Origin: Alphaproteobacteria bacterium | GTDB lineage: Bacteria > Pseudomonadota > Alphaproteobacteria > UBA2136 > UBA6156 | Assembly (NCBI GenBank): GCA_027489415.1 | Contig: JAIXZU010000031.1 | Span: forward strand, 1-12,224 | Direction of reading: 5' to 3' | DNA length: 12,224 bases | Shown here: positions 1-5,698 of the stretch, piece by piece | How positions within the stretch are numbered: position 1 is the stretch's first letter | Layout: each line of letters starts with the position of its first letter | The notes under the pieces: model-generated | Database searches by the model: none | The model's input: only the letters and a program-made list of their open reading frames with translations | Told to the model about the DNA's origin: nothing | Made by a program: the position numbers and the translations under genes

Positions 1-66
1 GATGACCTCTCCCCCGAGCCTTACTGGGTGAACGTGCCGCTGAATGAAGAGACAGAATCCGCCTGA
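1..66 (+). CDS. 3' end of an unidentified protein gene (partial)
   Basis: Frame 1 is open from the first base to a TGA at 64-66 and gives a 21-residue C-terminal tail ending NEETESA. The other two plus frames meet stops early. A rho-independent terminator overlaps the stop codon, which supports this being the real end of a gene entering from the left. The tail is acidic and has no recognisable motif, so no family can be named. Confidence 0.6.
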   Translation, partial: DDLSPEPYWVNVPLNEETESA

Positions 67-90
67 CCTTTGGTTGGGCGGATTTTTGTT
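56..90 (+). terminator. Rho-independent terminator of the upstream gene
   Basis: AATCCGCC (56-63) pairs with GGCGGATT (77-84), an 8-bp stem with a 13-nt loop, followed by a T-run (83-87, then GTT). The left arm includes the last codons and the first base of the stop codon of the gene that enters the window. Confidence 0.8.
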
Positions 91-117
91 GGCATTCGAA
101 CTTATCAGGTATACATA
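89..117 (+). promoter_or_regulatory. Sigma70-like promoter for the gene at 153
   Basis: TTGGCA at 89-94 (5 of 6 matches to the -35 consensus) is followed after 17 bp by TACATA at 112-117 within the AT-rich stretch TATACATAAAT. It lies just after the preceding terminator and about 35 bp before the start codon, so the downstream gene appears to be independently transcribed. The assignment is by motif only. Confidence 0.5.
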
Positions 118-152
118 AATTCTCACTTTCAGACCTTTTTCGGGAGGCGCCG

Positions 153-638
153 ATGAGCGTTCAATATCTTGTAGGGCATTTTATCCATGCTGCCCTACCC
201 TACTTACAGAATAGAAAGCGGGATGATTCTCCGCTGAACCACAGTGAGATCCGTGACTACCTCGGGCAAGGCCCATGGAATAAAGATTCCTTTGGAGAAA
301 TTTCCTCCCGAGAATGGCGACGGATTTATGCCGCATGGGATTACCTGGCTGAACTGCTTAACCTTGCGGAGAGTTACACGGCACATGTTTCTCATGCGGG
401 ATATAACGCCGACCTTGTTGTACTGCATGGTGGGATTATCTATGTGATTGAGGTGAAATGTAACTCCCGCCACAATCCCAAGATTCTGTGGAAAGCCAAA
501 AAGCAGATTGCAAGCACGATTAAGGCTCTCAACCGCAAACCACATTCCTACGTGATTCACGGGTATTGCCTGCAATTCAATACCAACCCCAAGAAACGAT
601 TTAAAGCCAAGTGGATTCCGATTCATTTACCGCGATAA
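153..638 (+). CDS. Hypothetical protein with a possible PD-(D/E)XK nuclease-like core
   Basis: A 161-residue soluble protein without signal peptide or membrane segment. The ATG is preceded by GGGAGG (142-147) at 5-nt spacing. I do not recognise the family by name. Residues 86-102 read ADLVVLHGGIIYVIEVK: an Asp (D87), a beta-hairpin-like stretch, then E100-V-K102. This is the D...(E)xK arrangement of PD-(D/E)XK nucleases and archaeal Holliday-junction resolvases. A helix with acidic residues (E53-E67 region) precedes it, and a basic KAKKQI helix (114-119) follows, as the fold expects. The tail (147-161) is basic. The gene stands alone between its own promoter and a strong terminator, and is visibly AT-richer than ppa, using codons such as TTA and AGA, which hints at acquisition. 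Nuclease activity is inferred from a short motif; a non-catalytic or unrelated alpha/beta protein remains possible. Confidence 0.75.
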   Translation: MSVQYLVGHFIHAALPYLQNRKRDDSPLNHSEIRDYLGQGPWNKDSFGEISSREWRRIYAAWDYLAELLNLAESYTAHVSHAGYNADLVVLHGGIIYVIEVKCNSRHNPKILWKAKKQIASTIKALNRKPHSYVIHGYCLQFNTNPKKRFKAKWIPIHLPR

Positions 639-667
639 CCCACCTGTTAAACAGGTGGGTTTTTCTT
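637..667 (+). terminator. Strong rho-independent terminator after the orphan gene
   Basis: Starting inside the TAA stop, AACCCACCTGT (637-647) pairs with ACAGGTGGGTT (651-661) around a 3-nt loop. This gives an 11-bp stem running into TTTTTCTT. It isolates the gene from ppa. Confidence 0.9.
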
Positions 668-721
668 GTTTTTGGGTTGGGTTGAGGTTAGGGTGCGGCG
701 GTTAACAAGGAGTTACATGAC

Positions 722-1249
722 ATGAGCCTTAAGGATCTTCCCGTAGGAAAAGAGCCCCCGCACGATATTTACGTGGTGGTGGAAAACGCCAAGCACGTGC
801 CGCACATCAAGTACGAAGTCGACAAAGACACCGGCATGCTGTTCGTGGACCGTTTCGCGCCGATGCCGATGGTTTTCCCCGCCCATTACGGATTCATCAA
901 CCACACCCTTGCCGGTGATGGCGACCCGGTGGATGCCTTCGTGTTCACCGACATTGCCGTACAGCCCGGTAGTGTTGTGCGTTGCCGCCCCGTGGGTGCG
1001 CTGCTGACCACCGACGAGAGTGGTGAAGACGCCAAATTGGTATGCGTGCCGCACAAGAAGCTGGACCCGCGCTTTGAGCACATCCAGACCTACACCGATT
1101 TGCCGCAGATGTTCCGCGACCAGTTGGAGCAGTTCTATACGCACTATAAGAACCTGGAGCCGGGTAAGTGGGTTAAACTCGCTGGCTGGGTCGGTAAGAC
1201 CGAGGCGGAACAGATTATTCTTGATGGCATTGCTGCCAACAAGAAGTAA
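722..1249 (+). CDS. ppa: Inorganic pyrophosphatase (family I, soluble)
   Basis: Cytoplasmic Mg2+-dependent enzyme that hydrolyses pyrophosphate to two phosphates and pulls biosynthetic reactions such as tRNA charging and DNA/RNA synthesis forward. The 175-residue length matches the bacterial family. All the active-site residues known from E. coli PPase are present at an offset of +1: E21, K30, E32, R44, Y56, the DGDPVD signature D66/D68/D71, D98, D103, K105, Y142 and K143. The start ATG has AAGGAG at 707-712, 9 nt upstream; a nearby ATG at 717 runs straight into a stop. It follows a strong terminator, so it should have its own promoter in the G-rich 668-705 stretch, but I see no clear -35/-10 pair there. 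It converges with the MipA/OmpV gene. Confidence 0.97.
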   Translation: MSLKDLPVGKEPPHDIYVVVENAKHVPHIKYEVDKDTGMLFVDRFAPMPMVFPAHYGFINHTLAGDGDPVDAFVFTDIAVQPGSVVRCRPVGALLTTDESGEDAKLVCVPHKKLDPRFEHIQTYTDLPQMFRDQLEQFYTHYKNLEPGKWVKLAGWVGKTEAEQIILDGIAANKK

Positions 1250-1271
1250 TCCGTTCCAGCAGCGAACTCTA

Positions 1272-1379
1272 CTGGCAGCGGTGCTTTTTGATTTTTTCCG
1301 CGTTCTGCGGTGCTCACGTACTTATTGGTACGCTGCGCTCCTCGCCCACGGAAGAAAATCAAAAATCCCACGCTGCCAG
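1272..1379. repeat. Long imperfect inverted repeat (REP-like extragenic element)
   Basis: The outer arms CTGGCAGCG (1272-1280) and CGCTGCCAG (1371-1379) are perfectly complementary. Further in, TTTTTGATTTT (1285-1295) pairs with the AAAATCAAAAA stretch near 1356-1366, and the centre is CGTAC (1317-1321) / GTACG (1328-1332) with a 6-nt loop. The whole 108 bp can fold into one long, interrupted hairpin. It lies wholly between the convergent genes ppa and the MipA/OmpV gene. The layout is that of a palindromic extragenic repeat family; copy number elsewhere in the genome cannot be seen from here. Confidence 0.65.
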
Positions 1380-1421
1380 CGAGTTCCGATGTCCCTAGAA
1401 ACGTCGCTTCGCGCCGGATTT

Positions 1422-1449
1422 AAAAAAGCGCCCAGAGGGCGCATTTTTT
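1422..1449. terminator. Bidirectional terminator between ppa and the MipA/OmpV gene
   Basis: An A-run (1422-1427), GCGCCC (1428-1433), loop AGA, GGGCGC (1437-1442), then a T-run (1444-1449). The symmetry gives a U-tract for transcripts in either direction. It lies 17 bp past the minus-strand gene's stop, so it is mainly that gene's terminator and can also stop ppa read-through. Confidence 0.9.
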
Positions 1450-1466
1450 GGCTTGGCTTGCTGGGG

Positions 1467-2246
1467 TTAGAAGCGGTAGGCGGCGCCGAGCATGAGGGTG
1501 GGCTGGAACTCCTGTTCCACCAGCGGGGAGTCGGCGGCGTCGCCCATCAGGTAGTCCGCGCCCACGCGGCCGGTGAGCGACCAGTTGTCGGTGAGGGCGT
1601 GGCGCAGGGAGACGCCGGCGTCCAGATTCGTGATGCCAGCGTCCGGCGAGTAGGCGGGACGGCCGGAGATGGCGTTGGCGGCGGGGACACCGTAGTAGGT
1701 GCGGGTGTAGTCCTCGGAGCCGTAGTTCATACCGGCGGCGAAGGTCAGCATCGTGACTTCGGACAGCGGCATGGTGTAGTCCGCGCCGGCGCGGGCGGTG
1801 AAGCCTTCGTGGGCGTCGGAGATGTCAAACAATGCGGTACCTTCGAGGCCGATTTGGGGGGTCAGCTGGTAGCGGACCTTGGGGCCGAGTTCAATGGCGC
1901 CGTCAACGTCCGCCATGCCGGTGAGTTGTTCGGAGTCGGAGGAGTCCCGTTCAAAGCGGTAGTTGACGAGGGCGCCGACGGTGAGCTGGCTGTTCACTTC
2001 GTGGTCCAAGCCCGCTTGCAGGCCGCGCAGATAGACGGTGTTACCGGGGGTGAGTTCCTTGCTGGCGGAGATGACCGGAATGGCCATGCTGTCGTAGGTG
2101 TCCGCACCGGAGTAGTCCGGCTTGATGATCATGCCGCCGCCGATGCTGAGGGTCGGTTGGCCGGACGAGGTTTCGGCACGGCTTTGCGCTGAGGCCACGC
2201 CGGTAAGCATGGTGGCAAGAGCCGCGAATGTGAGTAGGCTACGCAT
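1467..2246 (-). CDS. MipA/OmpV family outer-membrane beta-barrel protein
   Basis: A 259-residue predicted outer-membrane protein. Residues 1-20 form a Sec signal peptide (basic start, hydrophobic core, cleavage probably after VASA). The mature part begins like the MipA/OmpV family with SIGGGMIIKPDYSGAD (34-49). It then alternates amphipathic strands, carries the family-like segment YYGVPAANAISGRPAYS (184-200) and a LTDNWSL turn (218-224), and ends in YRF, the C-terminal aromatic signal for BAM-dependent insertion. Family members include the MltA-interacting protein MipA and the osmoregulated porin-like OmpV; the specific role here is not known. The start is set by AAGGAG (2256-2261, minus strand) 9 nt before the ATG. 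A longer frame from a TTG at 2300 begins inside the -35 box and is rejected. Confidence 0.92.
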   Translation of the reverse strand: MRSLLTFAALATMLTGVASAQSRAETSSGQPTLSIGGGMIIKPDYSGADTYDSMAIPVISASKELTPGNTVYLRGLQAGLDHEVNSQLTVGALVNYRFERDSSDSEQLTGMADVDGAIELGPKVRYQLTPQIGLEGTALFDISDAHEGFTARAGADYTMPLSEVTMLTFAAGMNYGSEDYTRTYYGVPAANAISGRPAYSPDAGITNLDAGVSLRHALTDNWSLTGRVGADYLMGDAADSPLVEQEFQPTLMLGAAYRF

Positions 2247-2272
2247 GAGATTGATCTCCTTGTTATGTGATG

Positions 2273-2300
2273 AGATTAGAGTGTGGGTGGGGATTGTCAA
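2273..2300 (-). promoter_or_regulatory. Promoter of the MipA/OmpV gene
   Basis: On the minus strand TTGACA (complement of 2295-2300) is a perfect -35 box. It is followed after 16 bp by TAATCT (complement of 2273-2278). It ends 26 bp before the start codon of the outer-membrane protein gene and 11 bp before its Shine-Dalgarno site, so that gene can be transcribed independently of the gene upstream. Confidence 0.6.
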
Positions 2301-2380
2301 GCGAATGACGACGCGTGTGCCTGCGGCTGTGGCGCTATCCGGTCACGCTGCCGCTTACGCTGCGTTTGCGGGGCGACAGG

Positions 2381-2962
2381 TCAGGACTTTTCGCACAGGC
2401 GGGCGGCGGCACGCGTGGCGTCCTGGATTTCAGTTTTATGAGGCTGACTAAACCACGGCAGGCGTTTGGCGGCATAATAGAACGCGGCCAGATTGGGCCA
2501 CTTGCCGCTGGCGGCTTCGTTCCCTGCCGTGGCCGCCGCCAGTGACAGGCGCATGATGCTGCTGTGCGGCCGCTGCTGATAGCTGAGCAGCGAGAGTTCC
2601 TGCACCAGTTGCATGCCCTTGATACACAGCGCCGCCTGCATGGGTGAGATGGCGCCCGCCGCCGGTTGCTGGATGATAATGACCTGCTGCGTGGTGCCCG
2701 CTGGAGCCGTTGGCAGCGGCAGGTTGAGCGAGGTTGGCGACGTGACGACTGTTGCGGTGACCGGTGCGGTAAGGTTCGGTTTGACCGGAATGACCGGTGC
2801 GGGCACGGAAGTGGGTGTGACGAGAGGGTCCGCCGGTGGCAAACTGTAGCTTTCCGGAGCCGGGCTTTGTGCTGGGGGTGTGAAGAAGCCGGGGGTGGCG
2901 TCCTTCAGGCGCACCGGGGCGAGGAGGAGTGGGGCGAGGAGGAGGGCAAAGACATAACGCAT
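2381..2962 (-). CDS. Secreted proline-rich protein of unknown function
   Basis: A 193-residue protein that I do not recognise. Residues 1-15 are a short hydrophobic signal-like segment (MRYVFALLLAPLLLAP) without a lipobox Cys. Residues 22-90 are a low-complexity Pro/Thr/Val/Ala linker. Residues 95-190 look like a small helical domain with an amphipathic stretch around AALCIKGMQLVQELSLL (110-126) and two cysteines (C113, C190) that could form a disulfide in the periplasm. In-frame stops (TAATAG) lie just upstream of this ATG, so it is the first possible ATG, but no clear Shine-Dalgarno site precedes it. It lies 134 bp upstream of the MipA/OmpV gene on the same strand. It may be exported and envelope-associated; no function can be assigned. 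Confidence 0.75.
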   Translation of the reverse strand: MRYVFALLLAPLLLAPVRLKDATPGFFTPPAQSPAPESYSLPPADPLVTPTSVPAPVIPVKPNLTAPVTATVVTSPTSLNLPLPTAPAGTTQQVIIIQQPAAGAISPMQAALCIKGMQLVQELSLLSYQQRPHSSIMRLSLAAATAGNEAASGKWPNLAAFYYAAKRLPWFSQPHKTEIQDATRAAARLCEKS

Positions 2963-3314
2963 AGGCTATTAGAGACCAGAAAGGACGCTTAGGGAATGCT
3001 GTTGCTTGTTTTGGCGGCTGTGGTGGGGTGACACACGGGTTGGTGGCTCCGGGTATTTGCATTCTTTCTTTTTACGCTGCGCGTCTTCGTGGCTTCGCTA
3101 CGCGCTGAAGCGCTCGCTTTCGCCAGCAGGGGATAAACCCCCTGCACCCCCAGCTGTAGCAAAAGGGAGGGGTAGTTTCCCCTCCCTTTGAATCCCACCC
3201 CTCGTTTGCTGTTCGCGCTGCGCGACAGGCCTTTGCTGCGCAAACTCCCTCGAACTGCAAAAAGGAAGCGCTGGGGCGCTGAGGTTGAGGGGTTTGTGCT
3301 GGAGGGAGCTACTA
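2963..3314. other. Intergenic region rich in nested hairpins
   Basis: About 350 bp between the secreted-protein gene and the ihfB terminator, with no convincing coding frame. Visible dyads, in order: GCGCGT/ACGCGC (3079-3084 with 3100-3105); GCAGGGG/CCCCTGC (3126-3132 with 3139-3145); an 11-bp perfect stem AAAGGGAGGGG/CCCCTCCCTTT (3162-3172 with 3179-3189); GTTTGC/GCAAAC (3204-3209 with 3240-3245) enclosing TCGCG/CGCGA; AGCGC/GCGCT (3267-3271 with 3276-3280) enclosed by CTCCCTC/GAGGGAG (3245-3251 with 3302-3308). It could be an extragenic repeat cluster or a structured RNA. No tRNA, tmRNA, RNase P or SRP RNA signature was recognised. Confidence 0.55.
3162..3189. repeat. 11-bp perfect GC-rich hairpin
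   Basis: AAAGGGAGGGG at 3162-3172 is perfectly complementary to CCCCTCCCTTT at 3179-3189, with the 6-nt loop TAGTTT. No T-run follows on either strand, so it is not an ordinary terminator. It is the strongest stem within the hairpin-rich gap. Confidence 0.7.
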
Positions 3315-3346
3315 TGCAAAAACCTCCCTGTGGGAGGCTTTTTGCA
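3315..3346. terminator. Bidirectional terminator downstream of ihfB
   Basis: CCTCCC (3323-3328) pairs with GGGAGG (3332-3337) around TGT. The stem is extended, past a single bulged C3338, by TGCAAAAA (3315-3322) with TTTTTGCA (3339-3346). On the minus strand, the direction of ihfB, the GC stem is followed by TTTTTGC, a standard terminator 14 bp after the ihfB stop. It is also competent on the plus strand. Confidence 0.9.
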
Positions 3347-3359
3347 AACTGCGCAGGCA

Positions 3360-3638
3360 CTATTTGTTAATGCGGGTGCGGAGTTCCTTACCGGTCTTGA
3401 AGAAGGGCACGCGCTTGGCGGGAACGCTGACGGCGACACCAGTGCGGGGGTTGCGGCCTTTGCGGGCGGCACGCTCACGCACAGAAAACGCACCGAAGCC
3501 ACGGAGCTCTACGCGGCCGCCTTCGGCGAGGGTCGTGGTGATTTCCTCGAAGATGGTGTTGACGAGCTTTTCGAGATCGTCGGCGCGGAGGTCAGCGTGC
3601 TGGCTGGCAAGTTTCTGGATGAGTTCGGATTTGGTCAT
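3360..3638 (-). CDS. ihfB: Integration host factor beta subunit (HU/IHF family)
   Basis: A small DNA-bending nucleoid protein of 92 residues, the family's usual size. IHF-beta pairs with IHF-alpha to make sharp bends at specific sites and supports transcription regulation, recombination and replication initiation. The N-terminus MTKSELIQKL and the core GGRVELRGFGAFSVRE (40-55) match IHF-beta better than HU. The arm tip R62-N63-P64 carries the proline that intercalates into DNA, and the end FKTGKELRTRIN is typical. The start is set by AAGGGGG (3648-3654, minus strand) at 9-nt spacing; a longer frame from 3692 adds 18 residues unlike the family and is rejected. The gene is transcribed alone and has a terminator 14 bp downstream. 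Assignment to beta rather than another HU-type paralogue is by sequence resemblance. Confidence 0.88.
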   Translation of the reverse strand: MTKSELIQKLASQHADLRADDLEKLVNTIFEEITTTLAEGGRVELRGFGAFSVRERAARKGRNPRTGVAVSVPAKRVPFFKTGKELRTRINK

Positions 3639-3782
3639 AGTGTTTTTCCCCCTTGGTGACTTGAATAAGCGGCACCTTGCCCTAAAGTTCACTTTTCTGC
3701 AAGCCGTAGTGACTATGTTTTATCAGGGATATGTTTATGGCAACGATGCGGGCCTATGACGACCGACCGGCGGGGATGCCCT

Positions 3783-3818
3783 GTATATGTGATACGTCAT
3801 ACAAACGATTTCATATAC
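3783..3818. promoter_or_regulatory. Spaced inverted repeat, possible operator
   Basis: GTATATG (3783-3789) and CATATAC (3812-3818) are perfect 7-bp inverted arms separated by 22 bp. The spacer contains a second partial dyad, TGATACGTCA (3789-3798). This arrangement in an AT-rich promoter region suggests a protein-binding site, but the partner is unknown. Confidence 0.35.
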
Positions 3819-3831
3819 TTAATATGCAACA

Positions 3832-3853
3832 GGGGGTGATTTTAATCACCCCC
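3832..3853. promoter_or_regulatory. Perfect 22-bp hairpin/palindrome
   Basis: GGGGGTGATT (3832-3841) is perfectly complementary to AATCACCCCC (3844-3853) with only TT between them. No T-run follows on either strand, so it is not a typical terminator. It lies about 120 bp upstream of the chemoreceptor start and could be an operator or a 5'-leader hairpin. Confidence 0.45.
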
Positions 3854-3975
3854 GAAACAACCCCTTGTTGTACATGGTGATTGAAGGGTGCGCTGCGTTA
3901 CGCTTAGCCTGACATTAAAGCCCCGCGTGAGACGAAGGGGTGCAGACGCTTGAAACCCTAACAGGACCCCTGACG

Positions 3976-5679
3976 ATGATGTTCAACCCCAGTGTGCGCG
4001 ACCTGCTGAAGCTGATTCAGATTCTATCCCTGATTCCGCCCCTGATCTTTTCCTACCTGCTTTACCGCGAAAGCGATGCGGTTGTGGAATTTTCCCGCGC
4101 GGAGCTGGACGGCGCCAACCTGTTGCTGGGCGCAGCCCACCTGCCCGACCTGCTGATGAAGGGAGTTGATGTTGCCGCACCGGAATTTGAAAAACTGAAA
4201 AGCCAGACGCGCTTTGACCTGAAAGCGGTAGGAAACGTCCCGATTTCCTTTGAGGGGCTGGCTGCGTTTTCCGTGGCGGTGGCTGATGCCTCCAACCTGA
4301 CCCTTGACCCGGAACTGGACACCTTTTACCTGATGGACGCCAGCACCGTGCAGATACCCGAGCTGATGGCCACCTTGAACCGGCTGGGCAACTTCAGCCG
4401 CACGCCGGTGGCAGAGCTGACCGTGGCGGCAGAGAGTGAACAGGTGGTGATTGACAAGAGCCGTGTGAAAATTCTAGCGGCGAAGATCCAGAGTGATCTG
4501 GTGTCATCGGCAGCCAGCAACGCTGATGGTACCGTACAACCCTTGCAGGAGGCCGCCGACAAGCTGGTGAAGGATGCTGATGCACTTATTATTAATATGG
4601 ACGGCGTGCTGAGGCAAATCCGGGCCGGTGAGGCCACAGACATGGCCGCACTGAACCTTGCAGCCACACAGATGATTATGGACAGTGACGCTTTATGGGT
4701 GCGTATCCTTGATACCAAAAAGGCACTGATTGAGGTGCGGATTGCGAAGAAGCTACGGGCCACGTACCTGAGCTTTGCACTGGGTTTCAGCGTGCTTGGG
4801 GTTTCGTTGCTGGTTGGCTGGCTGGTGAATGGCAAAATTCTCAGAATACTTGGGTCCTTTTCCGACAGCTTCGGGCAGAGGATCCAGCGCATTGCGGGTT
4901 CCAGCGTGGGGATGAAGCAGACGGTGGCTTCCATGGTGGCGGCGAGTGAGGAGACTTCCACGCAGAGTAAGATTGTGCGGAGTAATTCGGAGGTGGCGGC
5001 GAATGCGGTGGTGTCCGTCAATGCCTCGATTCAGGAGATTTCCAGCAGTGTGAACGAGACCAGCGAATTTGTGAAAGACGTGGTGGGCAAGGCCAACCAC
5101 ACCAGCAGCGTGATTGTTAAACTGAAGGACGCCACGGTGGAAATTGACAGTGTGGTGAAGCTGATTAACGACCTTGCGACCCAAACCAACCTGCTGGCGC
5201 TGAACGCCGCGATTGAAGCCGCCCGCGCCGGTGATGCCGGACGCGGATTTGCGGTGGTGGCCGATGAAGTGACGAAGCTGGCAACCCACACCAGAGACGC
5301 AACGGTGCAGATTGGCGAACAGGTGGCGGGGATACAGTCCGTGGCCGAGACGGCGGTTACGGTGCTGAATGAGCTGGTGCGCTCGATTCAGAGTATCCAG
5401 AGCAACTCGTCTTCCGTTTCCAGTGCGATTGAGGAGCAGACGACAGTGGCGAACAACATTACCCAGGCAGCAAATGAAGCAGGCAGCAGCGTGGAGCGTG
5501 TGAACGTGAACATGAGCGGGATTGAGCAGGCGGCTAACGACACTAGTCAGGCGGCGAGCGATGTGGCGCAGTCCTCCGCCACCATGGCGAGCATTGTGAC
5601 CGAGCTGGAGCAGGTGGTGAGCACGACGCTGAAGGCGTTTGGGGTTACGGGCAGCAGCAAGGCGCCCGTGGGCGCCTGA
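3976..5679 (+). CDS. Methyl-accepting chemotaxis protein without a recognisable HAMP domain
   Basis: A 567-residue inner-membrane chemoreceptor that signals to CheA/CheW and the flagellar motor. TM1 spans about residues 12-30, a periplasmic sensor of about 230 residues follows, and TM2 spans about 263-286. The cytoplasmic part is a long coiled coil with the canonical signalling tip DLATQTNLLALNAAIEAARA followed by GDAGRGFAVVADEVTKLA (about 399-436); the tip has Asp where Glu is usual in AGExGRG. Just after TM2 the sequence NGKILRILGSFSDSFGQRI lacks the proline and pattern of HAMP, so signal transfer may be direct through the coiled coil. The end (GSSKAPVGA) is not a CheR-docking pentapeptide. 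The start ATG at 3976 has AGGA (3963-3966) at 9 nt; an upstream GTG at 3940 would add 12 residues. The ligand cannot be deduced. It is a single gene with no che genes nearby. Confidence 0.95.
   Translation: MMFNPSVRDLLKLIQILSLIPPLIFSYLLYRESDAVVEFSRAELDGANLLLGAAHLPDLLMKGVDVAAPEFEKLKSQTRFDLKAVGNVPISFEGLAAFSVAVADASNLTLDPELDTFYLMDASTVQIPELMATLNRLGNFSRTPVAELTVAAESEQVVIDKSRVKILAAKIQSDLVSSAASNADGTVQPLQEAADKLVKDADALIINMDGVLRQIRAGEATDMAALNLAATQMIMDSDALWVRILDTKKALIEVRIAKKLRATYLSFALGFSVLGVSLLVGWLVNGKILRILGSFSDSFGQRIQRIAGSSVGMKQTVASMVAASEETSTQSKIVRSNSEVAANAVVSVNASIQEISSSVNETSEFVKDVVGKANHTSSVIVKLKDATVEIDSVVKLINDLATQTNLLALNAAIEAARAGDAGRGFAVVADEVTKLATHTRDATVQIGEQVAGIQSVAETAVTVLNELVRSIQSIQSNSSSVSSAIEEQTTVANNITQAANEAGSSVERVNVNMSGIEQAANDTSQAASDVAQSSATMASIVTELEQVVSTTLKAFGVTGSSKAPVGA
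5661..5676. terminator. GC-rich hairpin at the end of the chemoreceptor gene
   Basis: GGCGCCC (5661-5667) and GGGCGCC (5670-5676) form a tight stem immediately before the TGA at 5677-5679. It lies between two convergent genes whose stops are only 19 bp apart. There is no U-tract, so termination is a guess. Confidence 0.3.
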
Positions 5680-5698
5680 GGAGATTAGCTTATATAAG

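Larger units (their letters stand above)
3639..3975. other. Divergent regulatory region between ihfB and the chemoreceptor gene
   Basis: About 337 bp, AT-richer than the flanking genes. It should hold the promoters of ihfB (minus) and of the chemoreceptor gene (plus), but I see no -35/-10 pair good enough to mark. It contains an inverted repeat GTATATG/CATATAC (3783-3789 with 3812-3818) and a strong palindrome at 3832-3853. A weak 47-codon frame (3737-3880) is treated as doubtful. Confidence 0.5.

Noticed and set aside
1272..1449. CRISPR or tandem-repeat array in the ppa/MipA gap
   Set aside because: The structure is a single inverted repeat plus a terminator; there are no direct repeats with regular spacers.
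1020..2192. 390-codon plus-strand frame overlapping ppa and the MipA/OmpV gene
   Set aside because: It crosses a bidirectional terminator and a long inverted repeat, has a Gly/Val/Ala-rich shadow composition, and conflicts with two well-supported genes.
2448..3062. Minus-strand 204-codon frame alternative to the secreted-protein gene
   Set aside because: Pro/His/Gly-rich shadow frame; the overlapping frame 2381-2962 has a signal-peptide-like start and a plausible domain.
3098..3502. Minus-strand frame running from the ihfB coding region through the terminator
   Set aside because: It overlaps ihfB out of frame and reads through a strong terminator and several hairpins.
3737..3880. Possible 47-residue small protein with an AGGGA site 7 nt upstream and four cysteines
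   Set aside because: It overlaps both dyads of the regulatory region, has rare-codon-rich and unremarkable sequence, and shows no recognisable motif; not enough to call a gene.
3940..3975. GTG at 3940 as the start of the chemoreceptor
   Set aside because: ATG at 3976 has AGGA at 9-nt spacing and puts TM1 near the N-terminus; the GTG version adds 12 non-helpful residues, though it cannot be excluded.
5689..5698. Palindrome CTTATATAAG between the convergent chemoreceptor and menorin-like genes
   Set aside because: Ten AT-rich bases with no loop or U-tract; short palindromes of this kind are expected by chance.
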